Origin: Acidobacteriota bacterium
GTDB lineage: Bacteria; Acidobacteriota; Terriglobia; UBA7540
Assembly: GCA_021787735.1 (NCBI GenBank)
Contig: JAJYLL010000006.1
Coordinates: 1-64,000 of the forward strand
DNA length: 64,000 bases
Direction of reading: 5' to 3'
The translations under genes and the position numbers were made by a program. The notes under the pieces are model-generated. The model ran no database searches. It was not told where the DNA came from and was given only the letters and a program-made list of their open reading frames with translations. Shown here in pieces: positions 57,494-64,000 of this stretch; the stretch's first letter is position 1, and each line of letters starts with the position of its first letter.

Positions 57494-57629
57494 AAGCGCT
57501 TATCCCTTCCGTCCGGCTTCCGCCAAACCTGCGAGGTAAAGTTGAGGGTCCTCCGCCTGAAATGGCGCAAGTTTTCCTCCTCACCAGATTTATCCAAGAC
57601 GCAAGCTATCGCTCAGCTTCACAGAGGGC

Positions 57630-57645
57630 TGTGACACAGGTCACA
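57630..57645. promoter_or_regulatory. CRP/FNR-type palindrome upstream of DoxX fusion gene
   Basis: TGTGACACAGGTCACA is a perfect inverted repeat (TGTGAC-N4-GTCACA) that also fits the CRP consensus TGTGA-N6-TCACA. It lies 137 bases upstream of the DoxX fusion gene and about 400 bases before the divergent nnrS gene. Two related TGAC-N4-GTCA sites lie upstream of the two nnrS genes. The protein that binds it is not known. Confidence 0.65.
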
Positions 57646-57966
57646 TCGTTTAGTGATGTTTGTCTTATTTTCGGCGTCAGACCGGCAGGCTTCTTGTCGC
57701 AAGGAGGACGGGCCAGGTTTCTGTCGCTGTGATTCAACCGATGCTTCGGGGTCCACTTGTGCTATAGGTACGCACGAAATGCCGCATTCCTTCGCCGCCA
57801 GCGCGGCGTAGCGACTCTACCTCAGTGGCATTAACCAGAGTCGATTCGACAAGACTTTCTTATCCAATTAAATGATAGGCACGCTGTTTAGCCTTATGGC
57901 AGACGCACCGTCTTTTGTGACCCAGTTCAGTGAGGTAACCACACGGTACACCACAAGGGCACCCTA
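57646..57966. other. Divergent intergenic region, no gene seen
   Basis: Between the CRP-type palindrome and the operator next to the first nnrS gene there is no convincing frame. The stretch is AT-rich around 57840-57900, where promoters for either direction could lie. I found no clear -35/-10 pair. Confidence 0.4.
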
Positions 57967-57978
57967 TGACTAAAGTCA
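57967..57978. promoter_or_regulatory. TGAC-N4-GTCA palindrome upstream of nnrS (first copy)
   Basis: TGACTAAAGTCA, centred about 79 bases before the nnrS ATG at 58051. It has the same core and spacing as the sites at 57632-57643 and 61956-61967. Probably the operator of a CRP/FNR-superfamily regulator. Confidence 0.6.
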
Positions 57979-58050
57979 TGGAAGCCAAGCGGCAGTTGCA
58001 TTTTAATGATGATAAGGACAACAAAACCCGCGTACTTGGGGGGATTTTTG

Positions 58051-59629
58051 ATGGGCACTGTAATCGCTGATAAATTCCGGTTGCCGAAAGAGTGGATTCG
58101 CGCCTACGCGCGCGACGCCGAGGCGCGGCCGGATTACGCCGACCCCGCCTGGGAAAGAAAAGCTGCCAGAGTGCTTGCGGCCTTTATTCTTTCCGGAATA
58201 TTCTTCCTGGCTCTTCCGGGTACTTTCCTCGGCGTTTGGAATTTACTTGAAATCTCAGCACATCACGCCGAGACAGCCGCCAGCACGGCCTGGATTCAGG
58301 CACACGGTCATGCTCAGTTATTCGGATGGGTGGGCAGTTTCATCCTCGGCATTTCACTTTATATTCTGCCCAAATTCCGCGGGCGTCCGCTGAAATCCTT
58401 TGGGGTAGCTTGGACCGTCTGGGGGGCTGTGGACGGTCGGCGTGGCCCTGCGCTGGTGGGTTGGCATTGAAGGAACGGCATGGCGCTTTGGCCTGCCACT
58501 ATCTGCCGGTCTGGAACTGGCGGCTTACGCCCTGACCCAGAGAGTTCTGGTTTTCAACAGCGCAGCAAAGAGAGAGAAAAAGCCCGGAGACTTGGGCTCA
58601 TGGCTCGGCATATGGGGGTTTGTATCTTTAGGCGTGGCGCTTCTTCTGAATCTGGGGCTTTCCATTTGGCTTGCGATCGATGGCCGCTCGCCGGAGTTCC
58701 CTCCGGAGTGGGACCGCACATTCCTGATCCTGATGGTATGGGGATTTGTAGTGGTGATGGCCTGGGGCTTCAGCACAAGATTCGTGGCGATTTTTCTGGG
58801 GCTCAAACCTCCTGATCATCAGGCGGCCGGCAAATTTGGCCTAGGCATTATTGCCCTTCTTGCATTGGCCCTCGCACGCCATTACTTTTTGGCCGACCTG
58901 CTCATCCTGACGCTTTCGATTTACGCGATCCGGGCTTTGCGTATTTTCCATAAGCCGGCACGCCCTGCAAAGGTGACGGGGGCTTACCGGCATTATCCGG
59001 CTTTTATTCGTCTTGCCTATGCATGGCTCGTGGTAGCGGCGGCGTTGGGAGTCGCTGCGGATCTCGTGCCAAGCGCTATCGGCCTCGGCGGCGCCTCCCG
59101 CCACGCGGTCACAGTAGGCTTTATCGCCATCTTGATTCTTGCGATCGGCTCTCGAATGCTCCCATCGTTTCTCAATGGTCGCGAACTCTACAGCACGCGA
59201 TGGATGGCAGCAAGCCTCTGGCTGCTGAGCGTTGGCTGCCTCATGCGGGTGTCGAGCGAAGCCGTCGCCTATTCCATGGGCGGAAGCGCCTGGAGCCTGT
59301 TGCCCATTTCGGCGTATCTTGAATTCGCCGGCGTTCTTGCCTTCGTGATCAACATGGCCATGACACTCGCGCAACCGCTGCCAGCCCGGTTTGCTGCGCA
59401 CGACATCAGCACAGAACTGCCTCTGTATTGGTACATCACCAGCTTTCCCAAAACGAGATCTGTGCTGATCAGGGCAGGACTGAAGACCCTTTCTGCAACG
59501 AAGGACGCGCCCCGATCTCTGAGCCTTGCGGAGGCCGCCGCTGCCGACCACGCGGACCTGAATCATCTTGTGGCTGAGCTGAACGCTTTCTTCAGCGAGC
59601 GTCAGCCGCGCCGGGTGTGCAGAAGCTGA
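58051..59629 (+). pseudogene. nnrS: NnrS family membrane protein, frameshifted in a G6 run
   Basis: NnrS proteins are multi-pass haem- and copper-binding membrane proteins linked to nitric oxide resistance. The start ATG has a GGGGGG site six bases upstream. The frame reads to QAHGHAQLFGWVGSFILGISLYILP (typical NnrS) and then, after AWTVWG, runs out of register at a run of six G (58421-58426). Removing one G restores a continuous frame (AWTVWGLWTVGVALRWW) that goes on through HAVTVGFIAILILAIGSRMLP to 59629. The restored protein is about 525 residues. Either a real frameshift or a homopolymer sequencing error; the rest is free of stops, which favours an error or a very recent event. Confidence 0.8.
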
Positions 59630-59689
59630 AAATAGCGAGAGGTTGTTGATTGCGACGTAGACATTCTTGATTTGCAGGATCGACCTGCC

Positions 59690-60097
59690 ATGAAAATTCT
59701 AGCTCTTCTGATCGGCAGTTACGCACCGTTAATGCTTTTGATCCACGTGTCCACAGCAAAGATCCTTCAGGCATGGAACGAACATCCAGGTTCGTGGATC
59801 AGCCGCTGCTTTCCTCCGCGGCGCGCCTTGCGAGTTGAGGGATTGTTCTGGGTGCTCGCGCTTGTCTCGTGGTTCTTGTGGCAATCCCTTCTCTGGAAGG
59901 TTTTGGTCGTCCTGTTTGCGGCGATTCATCTGGGTATCTGGGCCGCCGCTGAGTTCCGGGCCAGAGGGAAGAGTAGCTCAACATTCACGGCGTCGCCCAC
60001 TTTGAATCGAGCCATCGTGATCTTCGACATGGCTGAGGCGGTTGTGCTGGTGGGGATCGGAATTGTTGCCATCCTGTATTTGATCCGTGCCGTGTGA
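59690..60097 (+). CDS. Small four-helix membrane protein
   Basis: 135 residues, family not recognised. It has four hydrophobic segments, the first at the very start (ILALLIGSYAPLMLLIHVS), and a conserved-looking LRVEGLFWVLALVSWFLWQS. A ribosome site AGGATC precedes the ATG at 59690. It is 60 bases after the first nnrS gene on the same strand, so it probably belongs to that operon and may assist it. Confidence 0.65.
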   Translation: MKILALLIGSYAPLMLLIHVSTAKILQAWNEHPGSWISRCFPPRRALRVEGLFWVLALVSWFLWQSLLWKVLVVLFAAIHLGIWAAAEFRARGKSSSTFTASPTLNRAIVIFDMAEAVVLVGIGIVAILYLIRAV

Positions 60098-60321
60098 AGG
60101 GGGAATGGCGTGTGCCTGCAAATTTTACCCGATGTCCCAAAAAGAAACACAATTCAGATTTGAGAAAATTGGAAATCAACTATCTTATTTACAATCAACA
60201 GGATAAAATTCTGCAATCAAGGGAAGTGAAAATCCCATTTGTCTCATTTCGGCCTTTGGCGACATAATGTAGCCTCCATAACTACGCTCTAATGCGGCGC
60301 CGTCCCGCCGGTGGCCAGACC
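60098..60321. other. Short gap between convergent genes
   Basis: This stretch separates the small membrane protein from the convergent second nnrS. It is AT-rich around 60170-60220. No hairpin with a T-tract stands out, and nothing else is visible. Confidence 0.4.
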
Positions 60322-61872
60322 TCACCGCACCACCAGAGGTGCGGGCGCATTCAGCATGTGGCTGCGGTGAGTTTTTGCCAGGTTCATCACGTGCCACAGT
60401 CCAATGCCCCACCAGGCAATTGCGGCAAGTTCCATGATGCCGGTGATGCCGATCAGCGAATACGCGACATGCGGCGCAAAATCCGTGAGCACCTGAAGGC
60501 CCACGCGGCCCGCGCAGCCAACGTTCAACAGAATAAACGGTCCCCACAACGAAGAGAGCCCCTTTGAATCGACTCCGGCAAGGATTGGAACCACGCGCGA
60601 CGAGACGCCCAGAATCATCATGCTGACAAAGCCCACGGTGTAGGCGTGCCGTTCGGCGCCCCAGAATGCGTGCGAGAATGCCTCGCCCGTCCAGTTGCTG
60701 TACGGAATCAGCAACGGCATCATGGCCATGGCGATCAGCAGCCAGATATACGCGGCGCGAATGAATTTCCAGCTTCGGTCCGATTGCGATGGCCGCCTGA
60801 AGACGCCGAGTTGCACCACCAGCAGCACGGCCCAAAGCGCCATCAGCAAGTACGAAATTTCCAGCAGGAATGCTGCAACAACGTTGCCGGTAATAAACAA
60901 CGCCATATAGCTTGCGACGTCCAGCACCAGGCTGCCGTTGATCAGCCAGAAAATCGGCTGCAGAAAATCGTGCTGCGATTTTCCGAGTCCATAGACCACC
61001 GGCACAAACCGCTGGCTGACGCCGGCGATAATCAGTGCCGCAAAGCCGAAGAGTTGAATGTCCCGCAAGGGGCCGTCCAGCAGCGCGATGCGAAAAATCG
61101 TCTGGCCCGGAGTGGTCGCGGTGGCTTGGGCAAAGAAGAAGACTCCGCTGAAAACGGCCTGCACCAGAAACCACACCAGCGCAGCCATAATCAGCCCTTC
61201 ATAGGGGTTGTGAGGAGAGAGAGACTGCGTTGACGTCTTGTAGATGATCAGGATGAACAGGCCGATGGCCGCCACTTCCACAACCACGGAAGCCGACCCC
61301 AATGCCAGGGCCGCGACGCCATGCTCCAGCATGTCCCCGGCCATGCGCGCCAGGATGCCGCCCAGCATCAGGTAGAGCGTCAGGTTCGCCAGATGCGGAT
61401 TCCACAGGGTTGTCACCTTGAAACGCGGAAATGACTGGTAGGCAAAGCCCATCACAAACAGGCCGACCCAGCCGAAAATCATGGCGTGCGCGTGCGCATG
61501 AATAAACGGCAGCAACGTGGGCTGCAGCAGTTCCTTGCGAAACGAAATTTCGAGCAGCGCAATAACGCCCCACAGCGCGCCCAGGGTCAGCACAATGGCG
61601 ATGCCCGCCTTAAAAAAGCGCCGGTAGATAAAGTCCGCCAGCGTTTCCTGATAAGCGTGCGCCTCCTGCCGCGGGTGGCTCATCTCCGCGTTGAGTTCGC
61701 GCAGGAGAGCTTCGAGATCAGCCTCATGCACGGAAGCAAAAAACTCCAGCGACTCCGCCGGCCCGCTGCCGCCGCCGCAGCCGTGCAGCCCGTGCCGGTC
61801 AAAGATTCCCCGCGCAGAAGGACACATTTTCAGGATTTCTGCGACGCTGGTTGCCCCGGTAATCGTTTTCAT
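60322..61872 (-). CDS. nnrS: DUF1858-NnrS fusion membrane protein
   Basis: 516 residues. The N-terminal 70 residues are a DUF1858-type domain (MKTITGATSVAEILKMCPSARGIFDRHGLHGCGGGSGPAE), small and helical, often found with iron-sulfur or haem proteins; its two cysteines could bind metal. The rest is an NnrS membrane domain of about twelve helices with several histidines (PFIHAHAHAMIFGWVGLFVMG, ERHAYTVGFVSMMILGVSSRVVPIL). The ATG at 61872 has AGAGGGG upstream. It is convergent with the first nnrS operon and has its own TGAC-N4-GTCA operator about 90 bases upstream. Confidence 0.9.
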   Translation of the reverse strand: MKTITGATSVAEILKMCPSARGIFDRHGLHGCGGGSGPAESLEFFASVHEADLEALLRELNAEMSHPRQEAHAYQETLADFIYRRFFKAGIAIVLTLGALWGVIALLEISFRKELLQPTLLPFIHAHAHAMIFGWVGLFVMGFAYQSFPRFKVTTLWNPHLANLTLYLMLGGILARMAGDMLEHGVAALALGSASVVVEVAAIGLFILIIYKTSTQSLSPHNPYEGLIMAALVWFLVQAVFSGVFFFAQATATTPGQTIFRIALLDGPLRDIQLFGFAALIIAGVSQRFVPVVYGLGKSQHDFLQPIFWLINGSLVLDVASYMALFITGNVVAAFLLEISYLLMALWAVLLVVQLGVFRRPSQSDRSWKFIRAAYIWLLIAMAMMPLLIPYSNWTGEAFSHAFWGAERHAYTVGFVSMMILGVSSRVVPILAGVDSKGLSSLWGPFILLNVGCAGRVGLQVLTDFAPHVAYSLIGITGIMELAAIAWWGIGLWHVMNLAKTHRSHMLNAPAPLVVR

Positions 61873-61955
61873 GTTCAACCCCTCTTTGCCCGCGATTTCA
61901 GTACGACCACTTGCCCCAGGGTAAAACGATAGGACGATTCTGAACCTTCAGACGA

Positions 61956-61967
61956 TGACTTTTGTCA
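61956..61967. promoter_or_regulatory. TGAC-N4-GTCA palindrome upstream of second nnrS
   Basis: TGACTTTTGTCA, centred about 90 bases upstream of the DUF1858-NnrS start on the minus strand. That is one helical turn further than the equivalent site before the first nnrS. The sequence continues into CACA, extending the CRP-like half site on one side. Confidence 0.6.
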
Positions 61968-61998
61968 CAGAGCGAGAGTTCCAGGCGGCGCGCGTTTC

Positions 61999-62027
61999 GT
62001 AGCGCGGCCCTTTACGGGCCGCGCTAC
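61999..62027. repeat. REP-like perfect hairpin
   Basis: GTAGCGCGGCCC, loop TTTAC, GGGCCGCGCTAC: a perfect 12-base-pair stem with no T-tract. It shares the GTAGCG opening and TTTAC loop with the hairpin at 62268-62289 and the CTTAC loop of the element at 7.9 kb. Confidence 0.7.
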
Positions 62028-62267
62028 CCCTCCGCGGCTCCGCTGTTTCGTAACTGGTAACTTCTTATGCTTGCCTTATGCGCTTGCATTCCAATTGCGC
62101 AAGTGGTATATGGTTGCCGTCATACATTTGCGGTGGAACGCCGGCCGCACAGATTGCAGGGAGCACGTCTCATATGCACCACCTGGGGGGATCATGAACA
62201 GCCTTCTTACCGTACAACCCATCGCCGCGTTTCGGTCCCCGCCACCAATCCCGTGCCCTCGCCCGTC
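62028..62267. other. Intergenic region between repeats
   Basis: About 240 bases between two REP-like hairpins. Short frames start here but have no ribosome site and poor composition. I see no structured RNA or promoter that I can support. Confidence 0.35.
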
Positions 62268-62289
62268 GTAGCGGCGGCTTTACGCCGCC
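62268..62289. repeat. REP-like hairpin
   Basis: GTAGC followed by GGCGGC-TTTAC-GCCGCC (62273-62289). Same loop and arms as the family members at 7923-7939 and 61999-62027. Confidence 0.65.
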
Positions 62290-62302
62290 ACCGTAGTTTG
62301 GT

Positions 62303-62469
62303 AGCGCAGAGTTGTTTTTGAACTCTGCGGATTTTAGGCTTGGGAAATATTTCGTGATAAGATGTTGTCGTTAACAGTAATGCCCGCGACATTGATATTG
62401 ATAAACGCCGGTGACAGGCATTCAAATGAAGAACCGCAGAGTAATGCGCTCCGCGCACAACTCTTCGCT
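62303..62469. repeat. MITE-like element, copy A (167 bp)
   Basis: About 93% identical to copy B at 62877-63043. The ends are imperfect inverted repeats: AGCGCAGAGTTGT on the left and ACAACTCTTCGCT on the right. A nine-base-pair hairpin (CGCAGAGTT / AACTCTGCG) occupies the left end. No coding capacity. The right end lies 31 bases before the cupin ATG and probably carries or displaces its promoter. Confidence 0.75.
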
Positions 62470-62500
62470 ACTGGCTCACGCCAATCCCCGGAGGCAGGCA

Positions 62501-62848
62501 ATGGAAGAAAACAGGAAGTCAGGGCGTTTCGAAAAACTTATAGCAGCGCCGGCAAAGCTGCTCGACTTGATTGGCTACCAGGAAGGCTCCGTCGTGAGCC
62601 GAACCCTCATTGACAAGAAGGCGGGAACGGTGACCCTGTTCGCGTTCGACGAAGCGCAGGGCTTGAGCGAACACACGGCGCCCTACGATGCAACGGTTTG
62701 TCTGCTGGAGGGAGAAGCGGAGATTGTCATATCCGGCAAACCTCATCGTGTGGAGGGAGGTGAAGTCATCATCCTGCCGGCAAATGAGCCCCATGCCCTG
62801 AAAGCCCTCAAGAGGTTTAAGATGCTCTTGATCATGATACGTTCTTGA
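62501..62848 (+). CDS. Small cupin-domain protein
   Basis: 115 residues with a single cupin barrel: SEHTAPYDATVCLLEGEAEIVISG (motif 1, HxA rather than HxH) and GGEVIILPANEPHALKALKRFKMLLIM (motif 2 with the His). This type is common as a small metal-binding sensor or sugar-binding protein; the function is not determined. The GGAGGC site before the ATG at 62501 sets the start; the upstream in-frame extension lies inside the repeat element. The gene is bracketed by two direct copies of that element. Confidence 0.85.
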   Translation: MEENRKSGRFEKLIAAPAKLLDLIGYQEGSVVSRTLIDKKAGTVTLFAFDEAQGLSEHTAPYDATVCLLEGEAEIVISGKPHRVEGGEVIILPANEPHALKALKRFKMLLIMIRS

Positions 62849-62876
62849 TAGGAGCCAATGCCATGCGCAGTTTGGT

Positions 62877-63043
62877 AGCGCAGAGTGGTTTTTGAACTCT
62901 GCGGCTTTTAGGGTTGGATAATATTTCATGATAAGGTGTTGTAGCTAACAGTAATGACCGCGACATTGATATTGATAAACGCCGGTAACGGGCATTCAAA
63001 TGAAGAACCGCAGAGTAATGCGCTCCGCGCACAACTCTGCGCT
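62877..63043. repeat. MITE-like element, copy B (167 bp)
   Basis: Direct repeat of copy A, 12 differences over 170 aligned bases. The terminal inverted repeats are better kept here: AGCGCAGAGT at the left end and ACAACTCTGCGCT at the right. The shared flank AGTTTGGT lies just left of both copies. It begins 28 bases after the cupin stop. Confidence 0.75.
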
Positions 63044-63098
63044 CGCCCAGCTGTCGAGGTTACGCAACGCAATGGAGTTTTGGCGACAGACGGCATGA

Positions 63099-64000
63099 TC
63101 ACTGAGGCAGGCTTTGCGCCGACATTCCTGTCTTTGCCAGTTCCGCGCGCAACCGGTTCTCATCCAGAAACCCGACGTGATACGCGGCGATCCTTCCGGT
63201 CTTGTCCACTAGGACCAGCGTGGGAATGTCCCTCACCTCGTAGTTGCGGGCGGCGCTCTCTCCATCCACCAAACTTGGAAAATTCTCGCCGGTTCTGCGC
63301 AGGAAGGCTTTGACCAATTCGGGTGCCTGGTTGGTAATCCTGACGACGGCCAAGGAGCTGCGTGCCTGCTCTTTCTCCAGTTTCTCCAGTTCGGCCTCTT
63401 CCCGCCTGCACGGTCCGCACCAAGTCGCCCAAAAATCAAGCAGCACAGTCTTGCCTCTCAGGCTTTCCAAGGAAAGCGATTTGCCCCGTAGATCCTTCAG
63501 GCTGAATCCGGGTGCCGCCTTCCCGGTCATTCGTGCGCTTAAGGCGCGATCCTGCGCTTCGGACCGTTGCTTCAGGGTTTGCAGCCACTCCGGCGGGGGG
63601 CTGTTCAGTTCAAAGGAGTTGAAAGTTACGACCCATCGCTCCATGAGATGAGGATTTGGGCGGTCCGCGTCGTTGAACTTGCTGAAGCTGGTGCGCAGAA
63701 CAAGGTAACTTGCCTTGTCTATCCATAGTGTCTCCAAATTGCCCACACGAATCTCCGGCTTTCCTTGCTCACGGCGCCAATGAATTTGAATGATGTCGCA
63801 GCGGTTGTTTTTGCCATTGGCGAAAACGTAACCTTCCCCAAGTAGACTCGCCGACGTTACGTTTTCCGGGAGCTTGTGGAAACGATAAGGGTCTGCCCCA
63901 GGCATTCCGAGCCTGAGGCTCGGCGAAGCCGGTCCATTCCCGGCGATCTTCGCCATCTGGCCCAATTTGAATCGGGAGCCTGTTGTCTCGGGCGTGCCCG
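63099..64000 (-). CDS. TlpA/ResA-type thioredoxin-fold protein, 5' end outside window
   Basis: The frame is open to the window edge, so the N-terminus is missing. The C-terminal 140 residues are a TlpA-like thioredoxin domain: GKAAPGFSLKDLRGKSLSLESLRGKTVLLDFWATW, the redox CGPC, and VRDIPTLVLVDKTGRIA with the cis-proline. The upstream part includes ETLWIDKASYLVLR, a beta-rich domain similar to the LolA/DUF2092-type regions seen fused to TlpA in Acidobacteria. It probably reduces disulfides outside the inner membrane. Confidence 0.88.
   Translation of the reverse strand, partial: GTPETTGSRFKLGQMAKIAGNGPASPSLRLGMPGADPYRFHKLPENVTSASLLGEGYVFANGKNNRCDIIQIHWRREQGKPEIRVGNLETLWIDKASYLVLRTSFSKFNDADRPNPHLMERWVVTFNSFELNSPPPEWLQTLKQRSEAQDRALSARMTGKAAPGFSLKDLRGKSLSLESLRGKTVLLDFWATWCGPCRREEAELEKLEKEQARSSLAVVRITNQAPELVKAFLRRTGENFPSLVDGESAARNYEVRDIPTLVLVDKTGRIAAYHVGFLDENRLRAELAKTGMSAQSLPQ

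Noticed and set aside
57966-58070. 34-codon frame overlapping the nnrS start
   Set aside because: Its ATG lies on the TGAC-N4-GTCA palindrome, it has no ribosome site, and its peptide is not recognised. A leader peptide is possible but unsupported.
60105-60122. Sigma-54 promoter (TGGCGTG...TGCA)
   Set aside because: The GG to GC spacing is one base short of the required distance, and no gene starts suitably downstream.

Overview
The window looks like a chromosomal segment of an Acidobacteriota bacterium, possibly from a metagenome assembly. This is inferred from gene families, not from a marker gene. It shows a lipid A outer membrane (LpxA, FabZ, LpxI), several TonB-type proteins, a TonB-dependent receptor with an N-terminal carboxypeptidase-regulatory domain, a Ser/Thr kinase-TPR protein with its own ECF sigma factor, and a BlaR1-like protease fused to carboxypeptidase-regulatory and TonB domains. 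It also carries many Gfo/Idh/MocA, DegT, DUF1080 and CBM9-type genes. Housekeeping runs (miaA-hfq-hflX, fabZ-lpxA-lpxI, folD-coaE, pgsA) sit among accessory genes.

Layout. 1-0.6 kb: what looks like the end of an integrated element, with short repeats and the 3' part of a tRNA ending in CCA. 0.6-8 kb: a Gfo/Idh oxidoreductase, a headless gene remnant, a secreted ceramidase-like enzyme, a Tat-exported DegT aminotransferase, a DUF2914 membrane protein, dTDP-glucose 4,6-dehydratase and a palindromic repeat element. 8-10.2 kb: a sigma-54 activator and a NarL-type response regulator. 10.6-14 kb: a three-gene cassette (RecA-like protein with a degenerate P-loop, a small unknown protein, an unusual family B DNA polymerase) behind a near-consensus promoter that overlaps an operator-like palindrome. 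14-20 kb: a zinc-finger membrane protein, a TonB-family protein, an M48 protease and a frameshifted glycosyltransferase. 20-30 kb: TonB-dependent receptor with a Cys-rich partner, kinase plus sigma factor, BlaR1/BlaI pair with overlapping palindromic operators. 30-40 kb: pgsA, amrA-like gene, hflX-hfq-miaA, TonB, GnnA-like/lpxI/lpxA/fabZ. 39-50 kb: folD, coaE, DUF1080, CBM9, the TcmP/DUF5131 pair, a DUF374 acyltransferase, ETF-ubiquinone oxidoreductase, a TPR protein and an AI-2E family transporter. 50-55 kb: a Tat-exported six-hairpin-type glycosidase and a sugar porter. 55-62 kb: ApbE, a DoxX fusion and two NnrS proteins, with three copies of a TGAC-N4-GTCA palindrome upstream of the major genes. 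62-64 kb: REP-like hairpins, two copies of a 167-bp MITE-like element flanking a cupin gene, and a partial TlpA-type thioredoxin.

Best candidates for undescribed biology. The first is the RecA-like/small protein/PolB cassette, whose polymerase has a degraded exonuclease domain and an altered motif C. It is organised like the ImuA-ImuB-DnaE2 mutasome but uses unrelated proteins. The second is the apparent NnrS/DoxX regulon. The third is the TcmP/DUF5131 pair. All calls come from reading the sequence by eye; no database search was run.
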